Positions 1 to 11,150 of a DNA stretch of 64,000 bases are shown here, in pieces (within the stretch, counting starts at the first letter, position 1; each line of letters begins with the position of its first letter). A program made the translations under genes and the position numbers. This DNA is from Siphonodentalium dalli (lineage: Eukaryota; Mollusca; Scaphopoda; Gadilida; Siphonodentaliidae): positions 4,214,280 to 4,278,279 of the forward strand of contig CP136064.1 of NCBI GenBank assembly GCA_032622095.1. Direction: 5' to 3'. The notes below the pieces were generated by a model that had not been told where the DNA came from, ran no database searches, and saw only the letters and a program-made list of their open reading frames with translations.

Positions 1-6
1 TACAAT

Positions 7-384
7 TTGTCGACATGGGGAGGGGTGCAAAATTTGTCAAATTTTTTTTTGTCACCGATTCCAACCATTTTTACTGTCGTGTATCTATACGACGTACTGA
101 TGCTACTCGTGAAAGAATTTTGTAAATCGGTTGAGAAATGGCCAAGTTATAACGCATCGAAAAATGTACTAATAAAGTCCATGTGTAGAAAGTGCTTGTG
201 CCCAGATCTTCTCCTAGACGAAGCGCAACAGCTGGATTTGGTTTATGTGAGCGTCTTAAACATAGACAGAAGACCAAACCAGGAAATTTTGACAAAGGTC
301 CGCTCTAATTTTTCCGGGGCAAAATTTTTCAATTTTGTTTTTGTCGCCGATTTGAACCAAAATGGTTGTGAAGTATCTATATGA
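7..384 (+). other. Recurrent open frame across R1 tail and R2; not supported as a gene
   Basis: A 125-codon frame opens at a TTG at p7; the first ATG in frame is at p100, leaving about 94 codons to the TGA at p382-384. I recognise no known domain. It recurs in almost every unit only because the units are near-identical. It is broken by a nonsense change at p140 in unit 16 (TGG to TAG, 18724) and at p158 in unit 45 (TCG to TAG, 54671). Its first part is frameshifted by T-run deletions in units 6 and 27, and its 3' end is frameshifted in unit 42. No promoter or splice context is evident. I read it as a by-product of R2 descent, not a functional gene. Confidence 0.15.
42..50 (+). repeat. T9 homopolymer with unit-specific states
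   Basis: A run of nine T bases follows GTCAAA. Four states occur: uninterrupted T9 (most units); G at p43 (units 2, 3, 5, 7, 20, 22, 23, 26, 28); G at p45 (39, 42, 44); and T8 (6 and 27). The run is the most informative short tag for tracing unit ancestry. Confidence 0.95.
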
Positions 385-417
385 TGTACTGAGTGTCATT
401 GTGAGTGAATTTTATGA
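133..417 (+). repeat. Internal module R2 (shown in unit 1; present in every unit)
   Basis: This 285-bp stretch is a diverged direct repeat of R1. Shared landmarks are GTGCCCAGATCTTCTCCTA (p198), AAGGTCCG, GGGGCAAAATTT versus GGGTGCAAAATTT, TTTTTGTC-CCGATT, GTATCTATA, TGTACTGA versus CGTACTGA, and ATCGGTTGA after the end. R2 is open in one frame from p7 to p381 with a stop at p382-384. Translated, it shows the short motifs DLLLDEAQQL, TKVR, GAKF, FVFV and CEVSI, which recur in translated R1. The module recurs at the same place in all units. Confidence 0.9.
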
Positions 418-433
418 ATCGGTTGACAAATGT

Positions 434-455
434 AGAAATTGTGGCCCCTTCCTTT
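434..455 (+). repeat. Possible remnant of a third module (R3)
   Basis: After R2 comes ATCGGTTGACAAATG and then a GAAATTGTGGCCCCTT segment that resembles the start of R1 (GAGTTATGGCCCTT). It also sits about 290 bp downstream of the equivalent place in R2, which fits the start of a third copy broken off after about 20 bp. The match is short and could be chance. Confidence 0.4.
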
Positions 456-604
456 TGTTCAAGTTTACAGAAAATGCACTATGAATTTAAATTCCTTCAA
501 CCGATCGTCACGTGTTTGGTGTCATTCGATGGGGAATTTCTAGTACTTCAAAACGATTACCTACTTGCGGTATTATGACGATGGAGGCCGGAGATATTCG
601 AAAA

Positions 605-624
605 GTATGTACTGAACAACATAC
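605..624 (+). repeat. Short inverted repeat, GTATGT/ACATAC
   Basis: GTATGT (605-610) and ACATAC (619-624) are perfect 6-base inverted arms around an 8-base spacer, repeated in each unit. It could form a small hairpin or a dyad protein site; no specific factor is implied. Confidence 0.6.
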
Positions 625-725
625 ATATTGGCCTACATAGTAGAATATCGCCACAATACCTTACCAAAACCCTGCTAAATATTAAAGGGGCATCGAATAT
701 GAACACAATGACGCACAAATTATCT

Positions 726-762
726 CGATATCGCGAAAATTGGCCGAGATATGGCGAATTTT
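726..762 (+). repeat. 21-bp-offset imperfect direct repeat
   Basis: CGATATCGCGAAAATT (726-741) and AGATATGGCGAATTTT (747-762) match at 12 of 16 positions with an offset of 21 bp. This is close to two turns of the DNA helix. The segment also contains a loose inverted pair, GAAAATT (735-741) and AATTTTC (757-763). Confidence 0.5.
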
Positions 763-835
763 CTACCCGCGTCACCAAATTTCGAGGCATGTGTGGGGGT
801 CACACCAGAACGTTCCAACTGAACACAGAAATGTC

Positions 836-841
836 AATAAA
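836..841 (+). promoter_or_regulatory. AATAAA, possible polyadenylation hexamer
   Basis: A canonical hexamer occurs here and again at p171-176; TTTATT (the same hexamer on the other strand) occurs in the T-rich tract near p930-955. With this base composition such hexamers are expected by chance, so transcription is not implied. Confidence 0.15.
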
Positions 842-890
842 CTATACTATAGACATTCCAATCAATTCCGCGCGATTCCCTTATTATACT

Positions 891-908
891 TCCATATTTT
901 AATATGGA
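891..908 (+). repeat. Near-perfect palindrome/hairpin at the edge of the AT-rich tract
   Basis: TCCATATT and AATATGGA are perfect 8-base inverted arms separated by TT. Units 8 and 29 carry p901C, which removes the innermost pair but leaves seven. It borders the T-rich region of each unit. Confidence 0.65.
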
Positions 909-1079
909 TGTATATTGTTATTCAATTTTTTATTTTTATTTTTCATTATTTATTCTACTTCTTCTTAATATATTTTGTAACTCTTATATCTCAGAAAGTT
1001 GAAAAGATAAATCATTGAAATTTGGTAGGTGGATGCACCTTGCCAAGATACAACTGAATGAAACATTTAGGTTTATGTC

Positions 1080-1095
1080 CTAACTTTCTTTCCAG
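1080..1095 (+). promoter_or_regulatory. Splice-acceptor-like element
   Basis: CTAACTTTCTTTCCAG combines a branch-like CTAAC, a pyrimidine run and AG. The branch adenosine would be only 12 bases from the AG, shorter than usual, and no matching exon is recognisable. It is recorded as a sequence resemblance repeated in each unit. Confidence 0.2.
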
Positions 1096-1364
1096 AGTTA
1101 TGGCCCTTAATCAAAAATTTTGGAAAAAGTTTGTGCCCAGATCTTCTCCTATAAGAAGCCAAGAAGCTGAATTCGGGTTACGTGACCGTGTTAACTAACG
1201 AAAGGGCACGAATCGAGAAAATTTTCACCTAGGTCCGAATACAATTTGTCGACATGGGAAGGGGTGCAAAATTTGTCAAATGTTTTTTTGTCACCGATTC
1301 CAACCATTTTTACTGTCGTGTATCTATACGACGTACTGATGCTACTCGTGAAAGAATTTTGTAA
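1095..1364 (+). repeat. Internal module R1 (unit 1/unit 2 boundary; present at every boundary)
   Basis: R1 is the paralogue of R2 within the monomer and runs from p1095 to p125 of the next unit (270 bp). It is collinear with R2 apart from two length differences: 27 bp shorter near its start and 12 bp longer around the GACATGGGGAGG segment. In the frame matching R2 it reads DLLL, then a stop (TAA at p1152-1154), then EAKKL, YV, VL, a second stop (TAG at p1230-1232), VR, GAKF and CRVSI, ending at TAA p123-125 of the next unit. The repeated landmarks and shared frame support common descent. Confidence 0.88.
1227..1234 (+). repeat. 8-bp palindrome ACCTAGGT in R1
   Basis: This perfect palindrome occurs once per unit, 6 bp before the unit boundary used here. 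It includes the TAG that closes the R1 frame. The boundary between units 38 and 39 has A at p1230 (47071), which destroys both the palindrome and the stop. R2 has ACAAAGGT at the matching place. Confidence 0.7.
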
Positions 1365-2478
1365 ATCGGTTGAGAAATGGCCAAGTTATAACGCATCGAA
1401 AAATGTACTAATAAAGTCCATGTGTAGAAAGTGCTTGTGCCCAGATCTTCTCCTAGACGAAGCGCAACAGCTGGATTTGGTTTATGTGAGCGTCTTAAAC
1501 ATAGACAGAAGACCAAACCAGGAAATTTTGACAAAGGTCCGCTCTAATTTTTCCGGGGCAAAATTTTTCAATTTTGTTTTTGTCGCCGATTTGAACCAAA
1601 ATGGTTGTGAAGTATCTATATGATGTACTGAGTGTCATTGTGAGTGAATTTTATGAATCGGTTGACAAATGTAGAAATTGTGGCCCCTTCCTTTTGTTCA
1701 AGTTTACAGAAAATGCACTATGAATTTAAATTCCTTCAACCGATCGTCACGTGTTTGGTGTCATTCGATGGGGAATTTCTAGTACTTCAAAACGATTACC
1801 TACTTGCGGTATTATGACGATGGAGGCCGGAGATATTCGAAAAGTATGTACTGAACAACATACATATTGGCCTACATAGTAGAATATCGCCACAATACCT
1901 TACCAAAACCCTGCTAAATATTAAAGGGGCATCGAATATGAACACAATGACGCACAAATTATCTCGATATCGCGAAAATTGGCCGAGATATGGCGAATTT
2001 TCTACCCGCGTCACCAAATTTCGAGGCATGTGTGGGGGTCACACCAGAACGTTCCAACTGAACACAGAAATGTCAATAAACTATACTATAGACATTCCAA
2101 TCAATTCCGCGCGATTCCCTTATTATACTTCCATATTTTAATATGGATGTATATTGTTATTCAATTTTTTATTTTTATTTTTCATTATTTATTCTACTTC
2201 TTCTTAATATATTTTGTAACTCTTATATCTCAGAAAGTTGAAAAGATAAATCATTGAAATTTGGTAGGTGGATGCACCTTGCCAAGATACAACTGAATGA
2301 AACATTTAGGTTTATGTCCTAACTTTCTTTCCAGAGTTATGGCCCTTAATCAAAAATTTTGGAAAAAGTTTGTGCCCAGATCTTCTCCTATAAGAAGCCA
2401 AGAAGCTGAATTCGGGTTACGTGACCGTGTTAACTAACGAAAGGGCACGAATCGAGAAAATTTTCACCTAGGTCCGAA
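1240..2478 (+). repeat. Monomer 2
   Basis: Carries p20A, p43G and p792T. Counterpart of unit 22. Confidence 0.97.
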
Positions 2479-3717
2479 TACAATTTGTCGACATGGGAAG
2501 GGGTGCAAAATTTGTCAAATGTTTTTTTGTCACCGATTCCAACCATTTTTACTGTCGTGTATCTATACGACGTACTGATGCTACTCGTGAAAGAATTTTG
2601 TAAATCGGTTGAGAAATGGCCAAGTTATAACGCATCGAAAAATGTACTAATAAAGTCCATGTGTAGAAAGTGCTTGTGCCCAGATCTTCTCCTAGACGAA
2701 GCGCAACAGCTGGATTTGGTTTATGTGAGCGTCTTAAACATAGACAGAAGACCAAACCAGGAAATTTTGACAAAGGTCCGCTCTAATTTTTCCGGGGCAA
2801 AATTTTTCAATTTTGTTTTTGTCGCCGATTTGAACCAAAATGGTTGTGAAGTATCTATATGATGTACTGAGTGTCATTGTGAGTGAATTTTATGAATCGG
2901 TTGACAAATGTAGAAATTGTGGCCCCTTCCTTTTGTTCAAGTTTACAGAAAATGCACTATGAATTTAAATTCCTTCAACCGATCGTCACGTGTTTGGTGT
3001 CATTCGATGGGGAATTTCTAGTACTTCAAAACGATTACCTACTTGCGGTATTATGACGATGGAGGCCGGAGATATTCGAAAAGTATGTACTGAACAACAT
3101 ACATATTGGCCTACATAGTAGAATATCGCCACAATACCTTACCAAAACCCTGCTAAATATTAAAGGGGCATCGAATATGAACACAATGACGCACAAATTA
3201 TCTCGATATCGCGAAAATTGGCCGAGATATGGCGAATTTTCTACCCGCGTCACCAAATTTCGAGGCATGGGTGGGGGTCACACCAGAACGTTCCAACTGA
3301 ACACAGAAATGTCAATAAACTATACTATAGACATTCCAATCAATTCCGCGCGATTCCCTTATTATACTTCCATATTTTAATATGGATGTATATTGTTATT
3401 CAATTTTTTATTTTTATTTTTCATTATTTATTCTACTTCTTCTTAATATATTTTGTAACTCTTATATCTCAGAAAGTTGAAAAGATAAATCATTGAAATT
3501 TGGTAGGTGGATGCACCTTGCCAAGATACAACTGAATGAAACATTTAGGTTTATGTCCTAACTTTCTTTCCAGAGTTATGGCCCTTAATCAAAAATTGTG
3601 GAAAAAGTTTGTGCCCATATCTTCTCCTATAAGAAGCCAAGAAGCTGAATTCGGGTTACGTGACCGTGTTAACTAACGAAAGGGCACGAATCGAGAAAAT
3701 TTTCACCTAGGTCCGAA
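2479..3717 (+). repeat. Monomer 3
   Basis: Carries p20A, p43G, p1120G and p1140T. The last removes one of the two AGATCT sites of the unit. Counterpart of unit 23; the right end also matches unit 24. Confidence 0.97.
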
Positions 3718-4956
3718 TACAATTTGTCGACATGGGGAGGGGTGCAAAATTTGTCAAATTTTTTTTTGTCACCGATTCCAACCATTTTTACTGTCGTGTA
3801 TCTATACGACGTACTGATGCTACTCGTGAAAGAATTTTGTAAATCGGTTGAGAAATGGCCAAGTTATAACGCATCGAAAAATGTACTAATAAAGTCCATG
3901 TGTAGAAAGTGCTTGTGCCCAGATCTTCTCCTAGACGAAGCGCAACAGCTGGATTTGGTTTATGTGAGCGTCTTAAACATAGACAGAAGACCAAACCAGG
4001 AAATTTTGACAAAGGTCCGCTCTAATTTTTCCGGGGCAAAATTTTTCAATTTTGTTTTTGTCGCCGATTTGAACCAAAATGGTTGTGAAGTATCTATATG
4101 ATGTACTGAGTGTCATTGTGAGTGAATTTTATGAATCGGTTGACAAATGTAGAAATTGTGGCCCCTTCCTTTTGTTCAAGTTTACAGAAAATGCACTATG
4201 AATTTAAATTCCTTCAACCGATCGTCACGTGTTTGGTGTCATTCGATGGGGAATTTCTAGTACTTCAAAACGATTACCTACTTGCGGTATTATGACGATG
4301 GAGGCCGGAGATATTCGAAAAGTATGTACTGAACAACATACATATTGGCCTACATAGTAGAATATCGCCACAATACCTTACCAAAACCCTGCTAAATATT
4401 AAAGGGGCATCGAATATGAACACAATGACGCACAAATTATCTCGATATCGCGAAAATTGGCCGAGATATGGCGAATTTTCTACCCGCGTCACCAAATTTC
4501 GAGGCATGTGTGGGGGTCACACCAGAACGTTCCAACTGAACACAGAAATGTCAATAAACTATACTATAGACATTCCAATCAATTCCGCGCGATTCCCTTA
4601 TTATACTTCCATATTTTAATATGGATGTATATTGTTATTCAATTTTTTATTTTTATTTTTCATTATTTATTCTACTTCTTCTTAATATATTTTGTAACTC
4701 TTATATCTCAGAAAGTTGAAAAGATAAATCATTGAAATTTGGTAGGTGGATGCACCTTGCCAAGATACAACTGAATGAAACATTTAGGTTTATGTCCTAA
4801 CTTTCTTTCCAGAGTTATGGCCCTTAATCAAAAATTTTGGAAAAAGTTTGTGCCCAGATCTTCTCCTATAAGAAGCCAAGAAGCTGAATTCGGGTTACGT
4901 GACCGTGTTAACTAACGAAAGGGCACGAATCGAGAAAATTTTCACCTAGGTCCGAA
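3718..4956 (+). repeat. Monomer 4
   Basis: Carries p792T. Counterpart of unit 25, from which it is offset by 26,018 bp, one unit more than the offset of units 1-3. Confidence 0.97.
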
Positions 4957-6195
4957 TACAATTTGTCGACATGGGGAGGGGTGCAAAATTTGTCAAATGT
5001 TTTTTTGTCACCGATTCCAACCATTTTTACTGTCGTGTATCTATACGACGTACTGATGCTACTCGTGAAAGAATTTTGTAAATCGGTTGAGAAATGGCCA
5101 AGTTATAACGCATCGAAAAATGTACTAATAAAGTCCATGTGTAGAAAGTGCTTGTGCCCAGATCTTCTCCTAGACGAAGCGCAACAGCTGGATTTGGTTT
5201 ATGTGAGCGTCTTAAACATAGACAGAAGACCAAACCAGGAAATTTTGACAAAGGTCCGCTCTAATTTTTCCGGGGCAAAATTTTTCAATTTTGTTTTTGT
5301 CGCCGATTTGAACCAAAATGGTTGTGAAGTATCTATATGATGTACTGAGTGTCATTGTGAGTGAATTTTATGAATCGGTTGACAAATGTAGAAATTGTGG
5401 CCCCTTCCTTTTGTTCAAGTTTACAGAAAATGCACTATGAATTTAAATTCCTTCAACCGATCGTCACGTGTTTGGTGTCATTCGATGGGGAATTTCTAGT
5501 ACTTCAAAACGATTACCTACTTGCGGTATTATGACGATGGAGGCCGGAGATATTCGAAAAGTATGTACTGAACAACATACATATTGGCCTACATAGTAGA
5601 ATATCGCCACAATACCTTACCAAAACCCTGCTAAATATTAAAGGGGCATCGAATATGAACACAATGACGCACAAATTATCTCGATATCGCGAAAATTGGC
5701 CGAGATATGGCGAATTTTCTACCCGCGTCACCAAATTTCGAGGCATGGGTGGGGGTCACACCAGAACGTTCCAACTGAACACAGAAATGTCAATAAACTA
5801 TACTATAGACATTCCAATCAATTCCGCGCGATTCCCTTATTATACTTCCATATTTTAATATGGATGTATATTGTTATTCAATTTTTTATTTTTATTTTTC
5901 ATTATTTATTCTACTTCTTCTTAATATATTTTGTAACTCTTATATCTCAGAAAGTTGAAAAGATAAATCATTGAAATTTGGTAGGTGGATGCACCTTGCC
6001 AAGATACAACTGAATGAAACATTTAGGTTTATGTCCTAACTTTCTTTCCAGAGTTATGGCCCTTAATCAAAAATTTTGGAAAAAGTTAGTGCCCAGATCT
6101 TCTCCTATAAGAAGCCAAGAAGCTGAATTCGGGTTACGTAACCGTGTTAACTAACGAAAGGGCACGAATCGAGAAAATTTTCACCTAGGTCCGAA
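4957..6195 (+). repeat. Monomer 5
   Basis: Carries p43G and the linked pair p1132A/p1184A; the latter creates a TACGTA palindrome at 6137-6142. Counterpart of unit 26. Confidence 0.97.
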
Positions 6196-7433
6196 TACAA
6201 TTTGTCGACATGGGGAGGGGTGCAAAATTTGTCAAATTTTTTTTGTCACCGATTCCAACCATTTTTACTGTCGTGTATCTATACGACGTACTGATGCTAC
6301 TCGTGAAAGAATTTTGTAAATCGGTTGAGAAATGGCCAAGTTATAACGCATCGAAAAATGTACTAATAAAGTCCATGTGTAGAAAGTGCTTGTGCCCAGA
6401 TCTTCTCCTAGACGAAGCGCAACAGCTGGATTTGGTTTATGTGAGCGTCTTAAACATAGACAGAAGACCAAACCAGGAAATTTTGACAAAGGTCCGCTCT
6501 AATTTTTCCGGGGCAAAATTTTTCAATTTTGTTTTTGTCGCCGATTTGAACCAAAATGGTTGTGAAGTATCTATATGATGTACTGAGTGTCATTGTGAGT
6601 GAATTTTATGAATCGGTTGACAAATGTAGAAATTGTGGCCCCTTCCTTTTGTTCAAGTTTACAGAAAATGCACTATGAATTTAAATTCCTTCAACCGATC
6701 GTCACGTGTTTGGTGTCATTCGATGGGGAATTTCTAGTACTTCAAAACGATTACCTACTTGCGGTATTATGACGATGGAGGCCGGAGATATTCGAAAAGT
6801 ATGTACTGAACAACATACATATTGGCCTACATAGTAGAATATCGCCACAATACCTTACCAAAACCCTGCTAAATATTAAAGGGGCATCGAATATGAACAC
6901 AATGACGCACAAATTATCTCGATATCGCGAAAATTGGCCGAGATATGGCGAATTTTCTACCCGCGTCACCAAATTTCGAGGCATGTGTGGGGGTCACACC
7001 AGAACGTTCCAACTGAACACAGAAATGTCAATAAACTATACTATAGACATTCCAATCAATTCCGCGCGATTCCCTTATTATACTTCCATATTTTAATATG
7101 GATGTATATTGTTATTCAATTTTTTATTTTTATTTTTCATTATTTATTCTACTTCTTCTTAATATATTTTGTAACTCTTATATCTCAGAAAGTTGAAAAG
7201 ATAAATCATTGAAATTTGGTAGGTGGATGCACCTTGCCAAGATACAACTGAATGAAACATTTAGGTTTATGTCCTAACTTTCTTTCCAGAGTTATGGCCC
7301 TTAATCAAAAATTTTGGAAAAAGTTTGTGCCCAGATCTTCTCCTATAAGAAGCCAAGAAGCTGAATTCGGGTTACGTGACCGTGTTAACTAACGAAAGGG
7401 CACGAATCGAGAAAATTTTCACCTAGGTCCGAA
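6196..7433 (+). repeat. Monomer 6 (1,238 bp, T-run deletion)
   Basis: The T9 run is T8 (6237-6244), which joins two reading frames and changes the start of the recurrent open frame. Carries p792T. Unit 27 has the same deletion, so it arose before the block duplication. Confidence 0.97.
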
Positions 7434-8672
7434 TACAATTTGTCGACATGGGGAGGGGTGCAAAATTTGTCAAATGTTTTTTTGTCACCGATTCCAACCA
7501 TTTTTACTGTCGTGTATCTATACGACGTACTGATGCTACTCGTGAAAGAATTTTGTAAATCGGTTGAGAAATGGCCAAGTTATAACGCATCGAAAAATGT
7601 ACTAATAAAGTCCATGTGTAGAAAGTGCTTGTGCCCAGATCTTCTCCTAGACGAAGCGCAACAGCTGGATTTGGTTTATGTGAGCGTCTTAAACATAGAC
7701 AGAAGACCAAACCAGGAAATTTTGACAAAGGTCCGCTCTAATTTTTCCGGGGCAAAATTTTTCAATTTTGTTTTTGTCGCCGATTTGAACCAAAATGGTT
7801 GTGAAGTATCTATATGATGTACTGAGTGTCATTGTGAGTGAATTTTATGAATCGGTTGACAAATGTAGAAATTGTGGCCCCTTCCTTTTGTTCAAGTTTA
7901 CAGAAAATGCACTATGAATTTAAATTCCTTCAACCGATCGTCACGTGTTTGGTGTCATTCGATGGGGAATTTCTAGTACTTCAAAACGATTACCTACTTG
8001 CGGTATTATGACGATGGAGGCCGGAGATATTCGAAAAGTATGTACTGAACAACATACATATTGGCCTACATAGTAGAATATCGCCACAATACCTTACCAA
8101 AACCCTGCTAAATATTAAAGGGGCATCGAATATGAACACAATGACGCACAAATTATCTCGATATCGCGAAAATTGGCCGAGATATGGCGAATTTTCTACC
8201 CGCGTCACCAAATTTCGAGGCATGGGTGGGGGTCACACCAGAACGTTCCAACTGAACACAGAAATGTCAATAAACTATACTATAGACATTCCAATCAATT
8301 CCGCGCGATTCCCTTATTATACTTCCATATTTTAATATGGATGTATATTGTTATTCAATTTTTTATTTTTATTTTTCATTATTTATTCTACTTCTTCTTA
8401 ATATATTTTGTAACTCTTATATCTCAGAAAGTTGAAAAGATAAATCATTGAAATTTGGTAGGTGGATGCACCTTGCCAAGATACAACTGAATGAAACATT
8501 TAGGTTTATGTCCTAACTTTCTTTCCAGAGTTATGGCCCTTAATCAAAAATTTTGGAAAAAGTTAGTGCCCAGATCTTCTCCTATAAGAAGCCAAGAAGC
8601 TGAATTCGGGTTACGTAACCGTGTTAACTAACGAAAGGGCACGAATCGAGAAAATTTTCACCTAGGTCCGAA
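7434..8672 (+). repeat. Monomer 7
   Basis: Carries p43G and p1132A/p1184A, the same haplotype as unit 5. Counterpart of unit 28. Confidence 0.97.
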
Positions 8673-9911
8673 TACAATTTGTCGACATGGGGAGGGGTGC
8701 AAAATTTGTCAAATTTTTTTTTGTCACCGATTCCAACCATTTTTACTGTCGTGTATCTATACGACGTACTGATGCTACTCGTGAAAGAATTTTGTAAATC
8801 GGTTGAGAAATGGCCAAGTTATAACGCATCGAAAAATGTACTAATAAAGTCCATGTGTAGAAAGTGCTTGTGCCCAGATCTTCTCCTAGACGAAGCGCAA
8901 CAGCTGGATTTGGTTTATGTGAGCGTCTTAAACATAGACAGAAGACCAAACCAGGAAATTTTGACAAAGGTCCGCTCTAATTTTTCCGGGGCAAAATTTT
9001 TCAATTTTGTTTTTGTCGCCGATTTGAACCAAAATGGTTGTGAAGTATCTATATGATGTACTGAGTGTCATTGTGAGTGAATTTTATGAATCGGTTGACA
9101 AATGTAGAAATTGTGGCCCCTTCCTTTTGTTCAAGTTTACAGAAAATGCACTATGAATTTAAATTCCTTCAACCGATCGTCACGTGTTTGGTGTCATTCG
9201 ATGGGGAATTTCTAGTACTTCAAAACGATTACCTACTTGCGGTATTATGACGATGGAGGCCGGAGATATTCGAAAAGTATGTACTGAACAACATACATAT
9301 TGGCCTACATAGTAGAATATCGCCACAATACCTTACCAAAACCCTGCTAAATATTAAAGGGGCATCGAATATGAACACAATGACGCACAAATTATCTCGA
9401 TATCGCGAAAATTGGCCGAGATATGGCGAATTTTCTACCCGCGTCACCAAATTTCGAGGCATGTGTGGGGGTCACACCAGAACGTTCCAACTGAACACAG
9501 TAATGTCAATAAACTATACTATAGACATTCCAATCAATTCCGCGCGATTCCCTTATTATACTTCCATATTTTCATATGGATGTATATTGTTATTCAATTT
9601 TTTATTTTTATTTTTCATTATTTATTCTACTTCTTCTTAATATATTTTGTAACTCTTATATCTCAGAAAGTTGAAAAGATAAATCATTGAAATTTGGTAG
9701 GTGGATGCACCTTGCCAAGATACAACTGAATGAAACATTTAGGTTTATGTCCTAACTTTCTTTCCAGAGTTATGGCCCTTAATCAAAAATTTTGGAAAAA
9801 GTTAGTGCCCAGATCTTCTCCTATAAGAAGCCAAGAAGCTGAATTCGGGTTACGTAACCGTGTTAACTAACGAAAGGGCACGAATCGAGAAAATTTTCAC
9901 CTAGGTCCGAA
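8673..9911 (+). repeat. Monomer 8
   Basis: Carries p792T, p829T, p901C (in the hairpin) and p1132A/p1184A. The p829T/p901C pair is shared only with unit 29 and is a key marker of the block duplication. Confidence 0.97.
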
Positions 9912-11150
9912 TACAATTTGTCGACATGGGGAGGGGTGCAAAATTTGTCAAATTTTTTTTTGTCACCGATTCCAACCATTTTTACTGTCGTGTATCTATA
10001 CGACGTACTGATGCTACTCGTGAAAGAATTTTGTAAATCGGTTGAGAAATGGCCAAGTTATAACGCATCGAAAAATGTACTAATAAAGTCCATGTGTAGA
10101 AAGTGCTTGTGCCCAGATCTTCTCCTAGACGAAGCGCAACAGCTGGATTTGGTTTATGTGAGCGTCTTAAACATAGACAGAAGACCAAACCAGGAAATTT
10201 TGACAAAGGTCCGCTCTAATTTTTCCGGGGCAAAATTTTTCAATTTTGTTTTTGTCGCCGATTTGAACCAAAATGGTTGTGAAGTATCTATATGATGTAC
10301 TGAGTGTCATTGTGAGTGAATTTTATGAATCGGTTGACAAATGTAGAAATTGTGGCCCCTTCCTTTTGTTCAAGTTTACAGAAAATGCACTATGAATTTA
10401 AATTCCTTCAACCGATCGTCACGTGTTTGGTGTCATTCGATGGGGAATTTCTAGTACTTCAAAACGATTACCTACTTGCGGTATTATGACGATGGAGGCC
10501 GGAGATATTCGAAAAGTATGTACTGAACAACATACATATTGGCCTACATAGTAGAATATCGCCACAATACCTTACCAAAACCCTGCTAAATATTAAAGGG
10601 GCATCGAATATGAACACAATGACGCACAAATTATCTCGATATCGCGAAAATTGGCCGAGATATGGCGAATTTTCTACCCGCGTCACCAAATTTCGAGGCA
10701 TGTGTGGGGGTCACACCAGAACGTTCCAACTGAACACAGAAATGTCAATAAACTATACTATAGACATTCCAATCAATTCCGCGCGATTCCCTTATTATAC
10801 TTCCATATTTTAATATGGATGTATATTGTTATTCAATTTTTTATTTTTATTTTTCATTATTTATTCTACTTCTTCTTAATATATTTTGTAACTCTTATAT
10901 CTCAGAAAGTTGAAAAGATAAATCATTGAAATTTGGTAGGTGGATGCACCTTGCCAAGATACAACTGAATGAAACATTTAGGTTTATGTCCTAACTTTCT
11001 TTCCAGAGTTATGGCCCTTAATCAAAAATTTTGGAAAAAGTTTGTGCCCAGATCTTCTCCTATAAGAAGCCAAGAAGCTGAATTCGGGTTACGTGACCGT
11101 GTTAACTAACGAAAGGGCACGAATCGAGAAAATTTTCACCTAGGTCCGAA
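9912..11150 (+). repeat. Monomer 9
   Basis: Carries p792T only. Not distinguishable by eye from units 10 and 11. Counterpart of unit 30. Confidence 0.97.

Larger units (their letters stand above)
740..1018 (+). other. Recurrent 92-codon AT-rich open frame; not supported as a gene
   Basis: This frame starts at an ATG (p740) and ends at TGA (p1016-1018). Its middle encodes a run of F, I, Y and L residues that looks like a membrane segment, but the hydrophobicity simply follows from the T-rich DNA at about p915-965. It is disrupted in unit 46 by a one-base loss near 56591. No recognisable family, and no evidence of selection: unit differences within it include R-to-S at p829 and V-to-G at p792. 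Confidence 0.1.
456..1094 (+). repeat. Non-duplicated monomer segment (unit 1)
   Basis: About 640 bp of each unit has no visible counterpart in R1 or R2. It holds an E-box hexamer CACGTG at p509-514, a small inverted repeat at p605-624, a 21-bp-offset imperfect direct repeat at p726-762, an AATAAA at p836-841, a hairpin at p891-908, and a very T-rich stretch at about p915-965. No gene is recognisable here. The longest frame, p740-1018, is treated separately. Confidence 0.8.
1..1239 (+). repeat. Monomer 1
   Basis: Carries p792T; otherwise the common sequence. Counterpart of unit 21. Used here as the reference for internal landmarks. Confidence 0.97.

Noticed and set aside
71-295. Antisense 74-codon frame in each unit
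   Set aside because: It is the shadow of the R1 tail and R2 on the other strand, with no homology or start context to support it.
348-358. Pol III B-box-like GGTTCAAATCG on the minus strand, possible tRNA-derived element
   Set aside because: No A-box at a suitable distance and no cloverleaf. The equivalent site in R1 does not keep the match.
7-384. A 125-codon open frame in nearly every unit as a multicopy gene family
   Set aside because: It relies on a TTG start, has no recognisable domain, and is broken by stops in units 16 and 45 and by frameshifts in 6, 27 and 42. Its recurrence follows from the repeat itself.
509-514. E-box CACGTG as a promoter element
   Set aside because: A single hexamer per 1,239 bp, with no core promoter or transcript evidence, is expected by chance.
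557-790. Antisense 77-codon frame in each unit
   Set aside because: Short, no recognisable motif, and lost in unit 46; present elsewhere only because the DNA is near-identical.
775-800. CENP-B box-like motif around TTCGAGGCATG
   Set aside because: The first half of the box (TTCG, then A after four bases) fits but the CGGG half does not, so it fails the functional core.
740-1018. Small membrane protein encoded by the 92-codon frame
   Set aside because: The apparent membrane segment comes from T-rich DNA; no family resemblance and no sign of selection.
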